The notes: a model not told the origin generated them from the sequence alone. DNA of 64,000 bases from Autumnicola musiva (GCF_031846585.1 NZ_JAVRHK010000005.1:124001-188000), one strand, 5' to 3'; counted from the stretch's first letter, positions 27,838-37,037 are shown. Made by a program: numbers and translations.

Positions 27838-28790
27838 CTTTTTATTACAAACTGGATTTTCCTTTCATTCAACCTGATATTTGTTACAAAATCAGGCTTT
27901 TCCACCACCTCGGCCATAAAATAATCCTGCCCTTCATTTACTTCGCTATAATCGCAAACTACCCTAAAATCCCGTGCTTTCACCCGTTCATAATCTTCCA
28001 AATTCACCTGGTAATACACCAGGATCCTCTTCGGAAAATAAGCCATGTTTAGCTCCGGAGGCACATTAATTACCTCAACGGGAATCTGCACGCTCCCCTC
28101 AGTAAATTTTTCTACTTGCAGGGAATAATTTATCTCATTCCTGTAAAAACCAAGCATCCCTAAATTGGAAGTATCTATTTTTACCTCTCCGGAAATATCC
28201 TTGTTTACATTATTCCTTCTAATAGGTAGTGTAGAAACCTTTCTTATGGTATCTATAATATTTTTAGGACCGGTTACGGTTATGGAATCCGGCTCCAGCT
28301 TTATATCTTCTGCTGCTGAAAAACCTACGGCAAAACTTAAATTTACATCAGGAACCACCGCTATCCTCCGCTCCTGCTTAGGCTGGAAAGGAATAATAAT
28401 ACTACTATCCAGAAAAGCAGAATTCTCGAAATCTATTCCCAGTTCTTCTGAAATACGGTTTCGGTTATCTTCAATTTCATATACAAGGTTACTCCCGGCA
28501 ACTTCAGTATTGGTAAGATCTATAGTAAGCTCAGGGCGAAAAATCCTGTAGTAAAGGATAAAGAAACCCTGGTCATGCATCCTTACGGACACATTTTGAG
28601 GCCGGTCCCCGGAAATACTTTTATCCAGAGGGGCGTTCGTATAATGTATTGGTACCTGGACAATCTGCGTGTATTCCTTGGAAAGCTGGACCAGCAGCCA
28701 TGTTAATGCAGAAAAGAAAAGAAAAACGCTGAAGGTCTTAACATTGGCCTTCTTAAAATTTCTTCTCCTGATTTTTATATTGTTCAGCAT
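27834..28790 (-). CDS. YbbR-like domain protein
   Basis: 318 residues with one N-terminal transmembrane segment (about 18-36, TFSVFLFFSALTWLLVQL) and an extracytoplasmic part with YbbR-like repeats (PLDKSISGDRPQNVSVRMHD, LEPDSITVTGPKNIIDTIRK with the family-typical VTGP motif). YbbR proteins are membrane-anchored; in Gram-positives YbbR controls the diadenylate cyclase CdaA, but that link is not shown here. It sits between a GT2 gene (1 bp gap) and coaE (4 bp overlap), an arrangement often conserved in Flavobacteriia. Confidence 0.88.
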   Translation of the reverse strand: MLNNIKIRRRNFKKANVKTFSVFLFFSALTWLLVQLSKEYTQIVQVPIHYTNAPLDKSISGDRPQNVSVRMHDQGFFILYYRIFRPELTIDLTNTEVAGSNLVYEIEDNRNRISEELGIDFENSAFLDSSIIIPFQPKQERRIAVVPDVNLSFAVGFSAAEDIKLEPDSITVTGPKNIIDTIRKVSTLPIRRNNVNKDISGEVKIDTSNLGMLGFYRNEINYSLQVEKFTEGSVQIPVEVINVPPELNMAYFPKRILVYYQVNLEDYERVKARDFRVVCDYSEVNEGQDYFMAEVVEKPDFVTNIRLNERKIQFVIKR

Positions 28791-28791
28791 C

Positions 28792-29790
28792 TTAAAAAAA
28801 TAATTGGGGATAAGCTTTTTCGGGTTGTTTATTTAAAATCTTAATCTGAAAAAAAGACCTTAAAAATCCTGTCCCATAACCGAAAAACTGGATAAAAACT
28901 GCAAATATTGCCAGTCCTCCTATCGCAATATTTCTGTACCTGACTGCAGCATCTATGCCAATAATTCCGAAATATAACATATATATAGCAATAAAAAGAT
29001 ACCAGTCAAAAATTGCAAATATTAATGAGAGCACAAATCCCATTATAAATACCGAAGGAAACCAGTAGGTGACCTTTGCCGATTCCGGATGCCATTTATT
29101 TAAAATTGGTCGTACCAGTCCGAATTTTTTCACCTGAAGGTAAAATTTTTTCCAGTCAATCCTTCGTTTATGAAATACTTTCGCACCGGGAATAAGGCAG
29201 GTGTCAAAACCAGATTTTATAAGCCTTAGTGATAAATCGGGATCTTCCCCGGGATGTATTCTGCCAAAACCGCCACTGGCTTCAAAGGCTTTTTTTGAAA
29301 TTCCCATATTAAAACTTCGCGGCTGGAACTTATTAACCGAAGATTCCTTACCTCTTATTCCTCCGGTTGTTAAAAAGGAAGTCATACTGTAATCTATTGC
29401 TTTCTGTACATTGGTAAACGAAGAATGAGCAGCATCCGGCCCTCCATAACAATCGCAGTAATTTTCTTTCAGAAAAGAATCTACCTGCTTTAAATAATCC
29501 GGTGGCAGCAGTACATCAGAATCAAGGATAAGAAAATAATTGCCCCCGGCACGCTTCATCCCGAAATTACGGGAGTTGCCAGGCCCGGAATTTTTTTTAA
29601 AATAATAGCTTATTTGTAATTTTTCTGAAAATTCGGAAATAACTTCTTCCGAAGTATTTGCAGAGCCATCTTCCACAATCACAATTTCAAAAGGCAAATC
29701 AAATTGAAGCTGAAGCATACTCTTTAGTAGTTCCCTTATTTCCTGCGGACGGTTATAAACGGGAATTATAAAAGAGTAACTAAGGTTCAT
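28792..29790 (-). CDS. Family 2 glycosyltransferase, membrane-attached
   Basis: 332 residues. The GT-A fold starts with SYSFIIPVYNRPQEI; EDGSAN and the metal-binding LDSDVLLPPDY (a DxD motif) are clear. Residues about 235-310 form two to three membrane helices. It probably transfers a sugar to a lipid or polysaccharide acceptor at the inner membrane; donor and acceptor are unknown. It is followed by the YbbR gene with a 1-bp gap and preceded by fabI and its terminator. Confidence 0.9.
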   Translation of the reverse strand: MNLSYSFIIPVYNRPQEIRELLKSMLQLQFDLPFEIVIVEDGSANTSEEVISEFSEKLQISYYFKKNSGPGNSRNFGMKRAGGNYFLILDSDVLLPPDYLKQVDSFLKENYCDCYGGPDAAHSSFTNVQKAIDYSMTSFLTTGGIRGKESSVNKFQPRSFNMGISKKAFEASGGFGRIHPGEDPDLSLRLIKSGFDTCLIPGAKVFHKRRIDWKKFYLQVKKFGLVRPILNKWHPESAKVTYWFPSVFIMGFVLSLIFAIFDWYLFIAIYMLYFGIIGIDAAVRYRNIAIGGLAIFAVFIQFFGYGTGFLRSFFQIKILNKQPEKAYPQLFF

Positions 29791-29814
29791 CTGGCAAATC
29801 TAATAAAAAAGAAG

Positions 29815-29868
29815 AGGCTGCTTAAAAATTAAAATTCCGCATCTGAAATTTGAACTTTTAAACAGCCT
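29815..29868 (-). terminator. Terminator of fabI
   Basis: Inverted repeat AGGCTGCTTAAAA (29815-29827) / TTTTAAACAGCCT (29856-29868) with one mismatch, followed on the minus strand by a T-rich tract. It lies 30 bp after the fabI stop. Confidence 0.7.
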
Positions 29869-29897
29869 TCAATATTGTTCATCTAAAGCAGCAAATA

Positions 29898-30722
29898 CTA
29901 TTCTTTCTGATCCTGCTCAAAAGCTTCCATTACCTGTTGACTAACGCCCATGTTTGAAAACCCGCCATCATTATATAGATTTTGAAGCGTCACGCGTTTT
30001 GTTAAATCTGAAAAAAGTGAAACAGTATAATCGGCACAGTCCTGGGCACTGGCATTACCCAGCGGCGACATTTTATCGGCATAAGCAATAAATCCGCCAA
30101 AGCCTTTTACGCCCTGACCGGCAGTGGTAGGGGTTGGGGATTGTGAAATGGTATTTACACGCACTTTTTTCTCTTTCCCGAAGAAATATCCGAAACTGCG
30201 GGCAATGGATTCCAGATAAGCTTTATTATCGGCCATATCATTATAATCTGGAAATACCTTTTGTGCGGCAATATAAGTAAGCGCCACAATGCTCCCCCAC
30301 TCATTCATGGCATCCTTTTTATAAAGGGTTTGCATGGTTTTATGAAAGGAAACAGCAGAAACATCCCAGCCTTTGGTGGTGAAGTCATAATTCATATCAG
30401 TATAGTGATTGCCCTTACGAACATTCACAGACATCCCGATGGAGTGCAATACAAAATCCAGTTTCCCGCCTAAAATTTCCTGCGCCTTTTCCACCAGGTT
30501 TTCAAGATCTTCAACTTTAGTGGCATCAGCAGGGATAATTTCAGAATTGGTTTTTTCGGCCAGGTTTTTTATACTTCCCATACGCATTGCAATTGGTGCA
30601 TTGGTAAGTACAAATTCCCCACCTTCCTCATGTACACGCTCAGCCGTTTTCCAGGCGATAGAATTCTCGTCCAGCGCGCCAAATATGATTCCTTTTTTCC
30701 CTTTCAGCAGGTTATATGACAT
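29898..30722 (-). CDS. fabI: Enoyl-[acyl-carrier-protein] reductase (NADH)
   Basis: 274 residues. N-terminal GKKGIIFGALDENSIAW is the FabI variant of the nucleotide-binding loop. The catalytic Tyr160 and Lys167 fit the Y-x6-K motif (YNDMADNK), and SPTPTTAGQGVKGF is the substrate-binding loop. It catalyses the last reduction in each round of fatty-acid elongation. It is transcribed alone: promoter at 30752-30783, terminator at 29815-29868. Confidence 0.96.
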   Translation of the reverse strand: MSYNLLKGKKGIIFGALDENSIAWKTAERVHEEGGEFVLTNAPIAMRMGSIKNLAEKTNSEIIPADATKVEDLENLVEKAQEILGGKLDFVLHSIGMSVNVRKGNHYTDMNYDFTTKGWDVSAVSFHKTMQTLYKKDAMNEWGSIVALTYIAAQKVFPDYNDMADNKAYLESIARSFGYFFGKEKKVRVNTISQSPTPTTAGQGVKGFGGFIAYADKMSPLGNASAQDCADYTVSLFSDLTKRVTLQNLYNDGGFSNMGVSQQVMEAFEQDQKE

Positions 30723-30751
30723 GGTTATTTAATTTTAAAGTTGTTAGCGTG

Positions 30752-30783
30752 TAAAGATAGTAGTTCCAATTTCAAAGTTCAAA
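30752..30783 (-). promoter_or_regulatory. fabI promoter
   Basis: Minus strand: TTTG (30780-30783), 20-bp spacer, TATCTTTA (30752-30759). Close to the consensus TTTG-N20-TAnnTTTG. About 30 bp before the fabI ATG. Confidence 0.55.
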
Positions 30784-30803
30784 GTTTTTATAGCAGGAAT
30801 TGG

Positions 30804-30837
30804 TATCAGTTATCAGTTATCAGTTATCAGTTATCAG
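30804..30837. repeat. Short tandem repeat TATCAGT x 4.9
   Basis: Four exact TATCAGT units plus TATCAG in a row, in the 224-bp gap between recN and fabI and 21 bp upstream of the fabI -33 element. Copy number is likely to vary by strand slippage. Confidence 0.85.
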
Positions 30838-30946
30838 AATTTCGGCTTTCCAGATTAGGAGCAAAATTAATTCCTATATATTTTCCGGAACTTATCTTCC
30901 ACTTTAACTTTTCACTCTTCACTTTTCCAATTTCCAACTCTTATCT

Positions 30947-32605
30947 TCAGCCTTCACTCAGCAATTCCTTTGCGTGTGCACGGGCCGACTCGCTAATATT
31001 ATTGCCGCCCAGCATCATGGCCAGTTCCTCCACCCTTTCTCCTGTTTGAAGTTGCCTGATTTTAGTAGTGGTCACATTTGCCGTATCTTCTTTGAAAATT
31101 TTGAAATGACTATTGCCTTTACCGGCAATCTGCGGCAGGTGTGTAATAGCAATTACCTGCATATTATTACCCATTCGCTGCAGGATCTCACCCATTTTTT
31201 GAGCAATATCCCCCGAAACCCCGGTATCTATTTCATCAAAAATAATGGTAGGTAAATTACTCTGTGCCGCGAGAATACTTTTTACTGCCAGCATAATCCG
31301 GGACAGCTCCCCTCCCGAAGCAGCCTTTTTCATTTCCTTAAAATCCCCGCCTTTATTGGCTGCCAGATACCAGAAAAGCTGATCCTGGCCGTTTGGCAAA
31401 AATGTTTTTTCCTGCTGAAGATCTATTTTCAATTTAGCGTTTGGCATTCCCAAAGCTGCAAGGGTTTGTTCTGCTTCCCGGATAAAAGGAGGAATGATCC
31501 TTTTCCGGTTTTCATGTAGCTGTTTAGCCACTGCTGCCAGTGCTTTTTCTTTCCCCGCAATGGCCTTATTCATTTCGGAAATATCGGTCTCGGCATTTTC
31601 ACTGGCGGAAACTTTTTTCTGAAGCCCCTCTTTTATCTCTTCCAGCTCTTCCACAGTTCCTACAACATGTTTTTTCTGAAGGTTATAAATTAGCTGAAGT
31701 TTTGCATTTGCAGCTTCAAGTTCCTCAGGATTGGCTTCCACCCTTTCCAAAGCAGCAGCTATTTCTTCCCCAATATCGTCTAACTCAATTATAAGGCTTT
31801 GCAGGCGTTCATGAAGGTTCTCGTAATTTGCTGAATATGCTGAAATTTTTGCCAGGTTGCCGCGCACTTCCTTCAATGTTTCCAAACTTCCAATTTCCTC
31901 CTGCGTAATATTATTAAGAGCAGCACTTAGCTGCCCGGTTAATTCCTCCACATTATTCAGCTCTTCATACCGCTCTTCCAGTTCTTCCTGCATTCCCGGT
32001 TTTAGCTTTGCTTCCTCCAGTTCATTTAGTAAGAAAAGATTATAGTCATACTCTTTTGCCGCCTGTACCTGCTCTTCTTTTAATTCCACAGCACGTTTTT
32101 GCAATTTCCGGTATTCCTTCAGGTGCTGTTTATATTCAATAATAACCCCTTCATTTTTGGCAATGGTATCAATCACCTGAAACTGATAATCTATATTGCC
32201 CAGGCTAAGGGTTTCATGCTGACTGTGTATATCTATTAGATAAGCGCCCAGAGAATTAAGAGAGCTCAGATTTACCGGCGTATCATTTACAAAGGCACGT
32301 GATTTTCCCGAGGGGAGGATCTCTCTTCTAATAATGGTATTGGCCTCGTAATCCAAGTCTTCTGAAGCAAAAAAATCTTTAAGCTTATAATTGGAAATAT
32401 TGAAAGTGCCTTCAATAACGCATTTTTTTTCTGAATTTCTTATCGCTCCGTAATCGGCACGGTTACCCAGAAGAAGACCAAGCGCCCCCAGCATTATAGA
32501 TTTTCCCGCACCGGTTTCCCCGGTGATAGTTGTAAATCCCGGTTGAAGACCAATGTTGATATCTTCAATTAAAGCGTAATTTTTTATAGAAAGTGCTGTA
32601 AGCAA
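30947..32605 (-). CDS. recN: DNA repair protein RecN
   Basis: 552 residues. SMC-like ATPase: Walker A GETGAGKS at 29-36, a long coiled-coil middle (about 150-370), signature SGGELSRIMLAVKS, Walker B LPTIIFDEIDTGVSG and the His-switch segment QVIAITHLPQIA. It acts in double-strand break repair by holding DNA ends or sisters together. It has its own promoter (32624-32655). Confidence 0.96.
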   Translation of the reverse strand: MLTALSIKNYALIEDINIGLQPGFTTITGETGAGKSIMLGALGLLLGNRADYGAIRNSEKKCVIEGTFNISNYKLKDFFASEDLDYEANTIIRREILPSGKSRAFVNDTPVNLSSLNSLGAYLIDIHSQHETLSLGNIDYQFQVIDTIAKNEGVIIEYKQHLKEYRKLQKRAVELKEEQVQAAKEYDYNLFLLNELEEAKLKPGMQEELEERYEELNNVEELTGQLSAALNNITQEEIGSLETLKEVRGNLAKISAYSANYENLHERLQSLIIELDDIGEEIAAALERVEANPEELEAANAKLQLIYNLQKKHVVGTVEELEEIKEGLQKKVSASENAETDISEMNKAIAGKEKALAAVAKQLHENRKRIIPPFIREAEQTLAALGMPNAKLKIDLQQEKTFLPNGQDQLFWYLAANKGGDFKEMKKAASGGELSRIMLAVKSILAAQSNLPTIIFDEIDTGVSGDIAQKMGEILQRMGNNMQVIAITHLPQIAGKGNSHFKIFKEDTANVTTTKIRQLQTGERVEELAMMLGGNNISESARAHAKELLSEG

Positions 32606-32623
32606 TGTGTATAAATTTTAGGC

Positions 32624-32655
32624 TAAATATACCTAAGAATTAATTCCGAATCAAA
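32624..32655 (-). promoter_or_regulatory. recN promoter
   Basis: Minus strand: TTTG (32652-32655), 20-bp spacer, TATATTTA (32624-32631). It lies in the gap between the DUF4835/PorD gene and recN, 19 bp before the recN start. Confidence 0.5.
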
Positions 32656-32666
32656 AACAAATAAAA

Positions 32667-33554
32667 TTATTGAAGCGCATTCCAGTTTTTGGAATACCTG
32701 GGAGCAATATTATTGAGTGTTTCCACCACAGGACCTATGGGAACAGTAGGCCCACCCGAGAAAACCCTCGCTATTTCATCTGCCTTGGAATCAAAAAAAG
32801 TTCTCATAAGAAGGGAATTTGCCCTACGGCTGCTCATGGTTTCCAGGTTCTCCAGGCTTTCAGCAATGGCAATCTTACCGGCCTTAACATCGGTATGCAT
32901 CACATCCAGCCCTAGGCGATGATAGGAATAAAGAGCCGCTCTATATGCAGCAAAAACATTCGAAAGCAAATCGGTATTAAGCCTGTACCGCGAAGCTGAA
33001 CCGTCAGCCGCACGCCAGCCCTGGGAATTTCCCTGTTGCGCCGTGGTAACTATTCTATTGGCTTCTTCAAAATATTCACTGCCGCCGTTTAGCATAAAAG
33101 TGTCTGCATCAAGACCAATAATAGTATAAACGTAAAAAGAAATAACCGAAACCAGATTACCGGTATAACTGTTCTGACTGTAGTTTAAAGGCTGATATTC
33201 CCGATAATTAAAATTAAACTGTTCATCGTTAAAATTAAAAACAGGGGTTATCATTGAAGTTCCGTACACCGGCCGGGACGATTGAATTTGAATGCTGCCC
33301 GTAAAAGATTCACCTTCAAAACTGTTAATGGTAATAAACATACTGCAGTTAATTCGTTCCTGATCTTCATACTCCCTGTTGGTCCAGGTATTCTGATTTA
33401 CAAAATCTGAAAGCGAACGCTGCAGGGTTCTGAAAACTGACTGATTGCTTTGTCCTGTTTGCTCAGCATTGATAATAATTTCACAGTTAAGCTCCTGCGC
33501 CCATGTGGCCTGAAGGACTAAAAATAAGCAAATAGAGAGGAAATACTTATACAT
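32667..33554 (-). CDS. porD: DUF4835 / PorD family protein (type IX secretion related)
   Basis: 295 residues with a signal peptide ending near QATWAQ. The segments ELNCEIIINAEQTGQSN and YYxxIGLDADTF-like SFYVYTIIGLDADTFMLNGG are typical of DUF4835, which I recall is annotated as PorD and linked to the type IX secretion system. The 8-bp overlap with the end of coaBC and the order rpoZ-coaBC-porD-recN are common in Flavobacteriia. The T9SS role rests on family memory, not on anything in the sequence itself. Confidence 0.8.
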   Translation of the reverse strand: MYKYFLSICLFLVLQATWAQELNCEIIINAEQTGQSNQSVFRTLQRSLSDFVNQNTWTNREYEDQERINCSMFITINSFEGESFTGSIQIQSSRPVYGTSMITPVFNFNDEQFNFNYREYQPLNYSQNSYTGNLVSVISFYVYTIIGLDADTFMLNGGSEYFEEANRIVTTAQQGNSQGWRAADGSASRYRLNTDLLSNVFAAYRAALYSYHRLGLDVMHTDVKAGKIAIAESLENLETMSSRRANSLLMRTFFDSKADEIARVFSGGPTVPIGPVVETLNNIAPRYSKNWNALQ

Positions 33555-34755
33555 TGAACAAATCTACTACTTCATTTAATATATCGCGGGCAACTTCTTT
33601 TTTAGATTTCAGTTCAAAAGACTTTTCGTTACCGGGAAAAATAATGGTTACTTTATTAGTTTCTATCTTAAAACCGGCACCTTTATCCTGCATAGAATTC
33701 AGCACAATAAAATCCAGGTTCTTCCTGTGTAATTTTCCCCTGGCATTTTCCAGCTCGTCATTTGTTTCCAGTGCAAAGCCGATAAGCTTTTGATGTGTCT
33801 TTCTTTTTCCCAAACCGGCAAGAATATCCTGCGTTCTGGTTAGTTCCAGCGTAAATTCCTGTTCAGATTTTTTTATCTTTTTATCCGCAATCACTTTAGG
33901 TTTATAATCTGAAACGGCCGCAGCGGCAATAACCACATCCACATCTTCAAATTTGGCGTTTATGGCATCAAACATTTCCTGCGTACTCACCACTCTTATA
34001 AGTGAAATATTGTTGTTTTCCAGTTGAAGATGAGTTGGCCCGGAAACAAGAATCACCTCAGCTCCCATCCCTGCGGCTGCATGGGCCAGTTCAAATCCCA
34101 TTTTTCCACTGGAGTGATTCCCTATAAAACGAACCGGGTCTATAGCTTCGTAAGTGGGCCCGGCAGTGATTAGTACTGTCTTTCCTTTTAAAGGAAGTTT
34201 TGCTGAAAAATATTCTTCCAGAAAGGCAATTATCTCTTCCGGCTCCGCCATTCTCCCTTCCCCCGTTAGACCACTGGCCAGTTCTCCCGTACCTGCAGGG
34301 ATAATTATATTCCCATAATCCTGAAGTGTATTAAAGCTCTTCCTGGTGGAAGGATGCCGGTACATATCCAAATCCATGGCCGGGGCGAAAAATACAGGGC
34401 ATTTGGCAGAGAGGTAAGTTGCCAGTAAAAAATTGTCGCTATTACCAATAGACATTTTAGAAAGAGTATTGGCCGTAGCCGGGGCAATAAGCATAATATC
34501 TGCCCACAGGCCTAATTCCACATGGCTGTTCCAGGTTTTATTTTCATCTTCTTCCGAAGTAAAAGAAGATAATACCTCATTTTTAGAAAGGGTGGAAAGG
34601 GTAAGCGGGGTAATAAAATCCTTAGAAGCCGGCGTCATGATAACTTTTACCTGAGCGCCGGCTTTTATAAATAACCTTACCAGAGAGGCAGTTTTGTATG
34701 CAGCAATTCCGGCTGTGATGCCTAAAAGTACTTTTTTGCCCCTCAATACAGACAT
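33547..34755 (-). CDS. coaBC: Bifunctional phosphopantothenoylcysteine decarboxylase/phosphopantothenate-cysteine ligase
   Basis: 402 residues from the chosen start. The N-terminal flavin-dependent decarboxylase half has GKKVLLGITAGIAAYKT, APATANTLSKMSIG and APAMDLDMYRHPST. The C-terminal synthetase half has VLITAGPTYEAIDPVRFIGN, HSSGKMGFELA and AAVSDYKP. It makes 4'-phosphopantetheine for CoA. An in-frame ATG at 34809 exists but would overlap rpoZ by 44 bp and add an unusual tail; the ATG at 34755 gives the family-typical start. Confidence 0.95.
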   Translation of the reverse strand: MSVLRGKKVLLGITAGIAAYKTASLVRLFIKAGAQVKVIMTPASKDFITPLTLSTLSKNEVLSSFTSEEDENKTWNSHVELGLWADIMLIAPATANTLSKMSIGNSDNFLLATYLSAKCPVFFAPAMDLDMYRHPSTRKSFNTLQDYGNIIIPAGTGELASGLTGEGRMAEPEEIIAFLEEYFSAKLPLKGKTVLITAGPTYEAIDPVRFIGNHSSGKMGFELAHAAAGMGAEVILVSGPTHLQLENNNISLIRVVSTQEMFDAINAKFEDVDVVIAAAAVSDYKPKVIADKKIKKSEQEFTLELTRTQDILAGLGKRKTHQKLIGFALETNDELENARGKLHRKNLDFIVLNSMQDKGAGFKIETNKVTIIFPGNEKSFELKSKKEVARDILNEVVDLFNV

Positions 34756-34765
34756 AAGATTTTGT

Positions 34766-35092
34766 CTATGCTTCTGAATTTTTGGTGTTGCGGTAATAGA
34801 TTTTTTCATCTAACCACTCCTGTACTGCAAGCGCATGTGGCTTTGGCAGTTTTTCATAAAACTTGGAAACTTCAATTTGCTCCTTATTTTCAAAAATCTC
34901 ATCAAGACTATCGTTATAAGTAGCAAACTCATCCAGCTTCTCCAACAATTCCTTTTTAATTTCAGAATTGATTTGAGTAGCTCTTTTAGCAACTATAGAA
35001 ATTGCTTCATAAATATTTTGTGTTGGCGCATCTACCGCATTTCTATCATACGTGACACTATTCACTGGCGCATCCATCTTTTTTATATCCAT
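34766..35092 (-). CDS. rpoZ: RNA polymerase omega subunit (Bacteroidota type)
   Basis: 108 residues. The segment SVTYDRNAVDAPTQNIYEAI with ISIVAKRATQIN matches the RpoZ/RpoK-type omega found in Bacteroidota, where the early motif TxN/R-YEAxxIxAKRAxxIN replaces the proteobacterial form. The C-terminal part (KPHALAVQEWLDEKIYYRN) is specific to this phylum. It sits between bamD and coaBC, its usual place in Flavobacteriia. Confidence 0.9.
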   Translation of the reverse strand: MDIKKMDAPVNSVTYDRNAVDAPTQNIYEAISIVAKRATQINSEIKKELLEKLDEFATYNDSLDEIFENKEQIEVSKFYEKLPKPHALAVQEWLDEKIYYRNTKNSEA

Positions 35093-35103
35093 TTTAATTA
35101 TTA

Positions 35104-35910
35104 TTAAAAATTTTGTAACCTTTTATTTATATCGTCCATAGAAACCTCAATTACAGCAGGATATTCTCCTTCAGGATAATACTTCATATAATCTACCGCA
35201 TATGTTTTAGCTTCCTGCAACCGCTCCTGCATTAATTGAAAGTAGCTGTTAATAGCCAGTTCATAAGCGGAATCAAACTTATAATAATACGCATTTTCCC
35301 TAAAAGGCGAACCGGGATAACTGGCCAGGAAATTATCAAAAGACACAATAGCAGCTTTGTAATTTAAAGTTTTATGATATTGTTTGGCAATTTCATAAGC
35401 TTTTCTCTCCAGTTTAACCCTTAATTCCGTAGCCATTTCATTGGCTGCTTCCACATATTCTCCTTCAGGATAAGTGTCTAAATACTGCTGAAGCAAAAGA
35501 ATTGCCTTATCGGTTTCAGTTTGATCCAGGTTGTAAGGAGGAGATTCGTGATAATTACTGGCGGCCATTTTAAAGGCAGCTTCCTCGGCTTTTTCACTAT
35601 CTGGATAGCTTTGCAAAAAACGGTTAAATTCGAAATCGGCAAGAAGATAATCACCAACCTGATAATAGGAATCAGCAAAAAGATAACTCACACGCTGCCC
35701 CTGCGGCTTCCCTCTAAACTGGGGCATTATTTGATCAAACAGGCGTATAGCTTTACGATATTTACGATTACTATTTTCTGCACTGGCCTCGTTGTAAAGC
35801 TTTTCGGCGTAAGAATATTTTTCTCCTGCATCCTTACTTTGCAAAACATCCTGATATTCGCTACAGGATGCCAGCACTAGGACACAGATTAATAAGATTC
35901 CTTTTTTCAT
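35104..35910 (-). CDS. bamD: Outer membrane protein assembly factor BamD
   Basis: 268 residues from the chosen start. Lipoprotein signal MKKGILLICVLVLASCSEYQ (lipidated Cys in LASC) followed by TPR helices (about 30-240; KYRKAIRLFDQIMPQFRGKP, YQVGDYLLADFEFNRFLQSY). It is the periplasmic lipoprotein partner of BamA in barrel assembly. The frame also has an ATG at 35940, but a promoter -7 element (CAAAAATA, plus strand 35930-35937) lies inside that extension, so I start at 35910. Followed 11 bp later by rpoZ. Confidence 0.92.
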   Translation of the reverse strand: MKKGILLICVLVLASCSEYQDVLQSKDAGEKYSYAEKLYNEASAENSNRKYRKAIRLFDQIMPQFRGKPQGQRVSYLFADSYYQVGDYLLADFEFNRFLQSYPDSEKAEEAAFKMAASNYHESPPYNLDQTETDKAILLLQQYLDTYPEGEYVEAANEMATELRVKLERKAYEIAKQYHKTLNYKAAIVSFDNFLASYPGSPFRENAYYYKFDSAYELAINSYFQLMQERLQEAKTYAVDYMKYYPEGEYPAVIEVSMDDINKRLQNF

Positions 35911-35929
35911 TATTTGTAAAAACATCTGG

Positions 35930-35937
35930 CAAAAATA
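35930..35937 (-). promoter_or_regulatory. -7 element of the bamD-rpoZ-coaBC transcript
   Basis: Minus strand TATTTTTG, an exact TAnnTTTG match, 20 bp before the ATG at 35910; a TTTT stands at the -33 position 20 bp further upstream. Confidence 0.45.
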
Positions 35938-35953
35938 CATTTTTTCCGCACTA

Positions 35954-36000
35954 TAAAAAAATTTCCTTAACTACAGGTATAACCCGTAAATAAGGAAATT
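35954..36000 (-). terminator. dapA terminator
   Basis: Perfect 10-bp inverted repeat AATTTCCTTA (35960-35969) / TAAGGAAATT (35991-36000). On the minus strand it is followed by a run of Ts. It lies about 47 bp after the dapA stop. Confidence 0.75.
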
Positions 36001-36046
36001 AGTATGCAGCAAGGGAAGGAATTCTCCAAATTAAGAATTCTTCCTT

Positions 36047-36931
36047 CTAGAAATTTTCTACAAAATTGTTGATTTTCTCCTGAAGCCCAGTTGTGGCTTT
36101 AATCAGCGGGAGCCTTAGGTTATTCTTACAAAGGCCATTTTTAGCTAGCAGCGTTTTTATTCCTGCCGGATTTCCTTCAGAAAAAATTAAATTAACAGAC
36201 GGAGCAATTTTATAATGTAACTTATAAGCCTCTTTAGATTTTCCTTCCAATCCTAATTTTACCATCCTGGAAACTTCTGCAGGAAAACCCTGGCCTATAA
36301 CAGAAATCACTCCTTTTCCTCCGGCCAGCGTCATAGGCAAAGTAAGCATATCATCTCCTGAGATCACCAGAAAATCTTCAGGCACAAGACTTATCAATTC
36401 CATAGCCTGTACAATGTCTCCTGCCGCTTCCTTTACTCCTATTATATTAGGAATTTCCCGGGCTATCCGGTTAACAGTTCCAGGCAGCATATTTGAAGAA
36501 GTCCTGCCGGGCACATTATATAGAATAACAGGTTTTGGTGAAGCCGCTGCTACAGCTTTAAAATGCTGAAAAATGCCCTCCTGGGTGGGTTTATTATAAT
36601 ATGGAGAGACAGACAATACGGCATCAAAGCCTTCCAGGTCTGATGATTTCAATTCATCCACAAGGGCTGTGGTATTGTTTCCTCCTGCACCTATCACTAA
36701 AGGCAACCTGCCGTTATTCCGGGCGATAATAGTGTTTTTTACCAGTTCTTTTTCTTCGTAAGTAAGGGTGGTACTTTCAGCAGTGGTTCCAAGCACCACA
36801 AGGTAATCTATCCCGTTTTGCACCTGCTCTTCCACCAGTTTTTCCAAGGCCGGAACATCTACGGTTAAATCATCATTAAAAGGAGTAATTAATGCCACTC
36901 CCGTACCTATAAAAGCATCCATGCTATTCAA
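36047..36931 (-). CDS. dapA: 4-hydroxy-tetrahydrodipicolinate synthase
   Basis: 294 residues. TIM-barrel aldolase with LGTTAESTTLTYEE (phosphate/pyruvate-binding GTTxE motif), the catalytic Tyr138 in ILYNVPGRTSSNM and the Schiff-base Lys167 in IIGVKEAAGD. It condenses pyruvate with aspartate semialdehyde, the first committed step of the DAP/lysine pathway. The start may be the ATG at 36931 or, three codons later, at 36922. It is a single-gene unit with its own terminator. Confidence 0.96.
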   Translation of the reverse strand: MNSMDAFIGTGVALITPFNDDLTVDVPALEKLVEEQVQNGIDYLVVLGTTAESTTLTYEEKELVKNTIIARNNGRLPLVIGAGGNNTTALVDELKSSDLEGFDAVLSVSPYYNKPTQEGIFQHFKAVAAASPKPVILYNVPGRTSSNMLPGTVNRIAREIPNIIGVKEAAGDIVQAMELISLVPEDFLVISGDDMLTLPMTLAGGKGVISVIGQGFPAEVSRMVKLGLEGKSKEAYKLHYKIAPSVNLIFSEGNPAGIKTLLAKNGLCKNNLRLPLIKATTGLQEKINNFVENF

Positions 36932-37037
36932 TTCTTTTAATTTTTAGAAGTTCAATACTTTCGCTTAAAAACAGAAAAATCCTCATTCTGAACATTGATA
37001 AGAGTCATTCTGTTGATTATTCTCTAATTAAGGGGCA

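Noticed and set aside
30804..30837. CRISPR-like array
   Set aside because: The unit is only 7 bp with no spacers; it is a simple tandem repeat.
34756..34809. Longer coaBC start at 34809
   Set aside because: It overlaps rpoZ by 44 bp and adds a tail not seen in the family.
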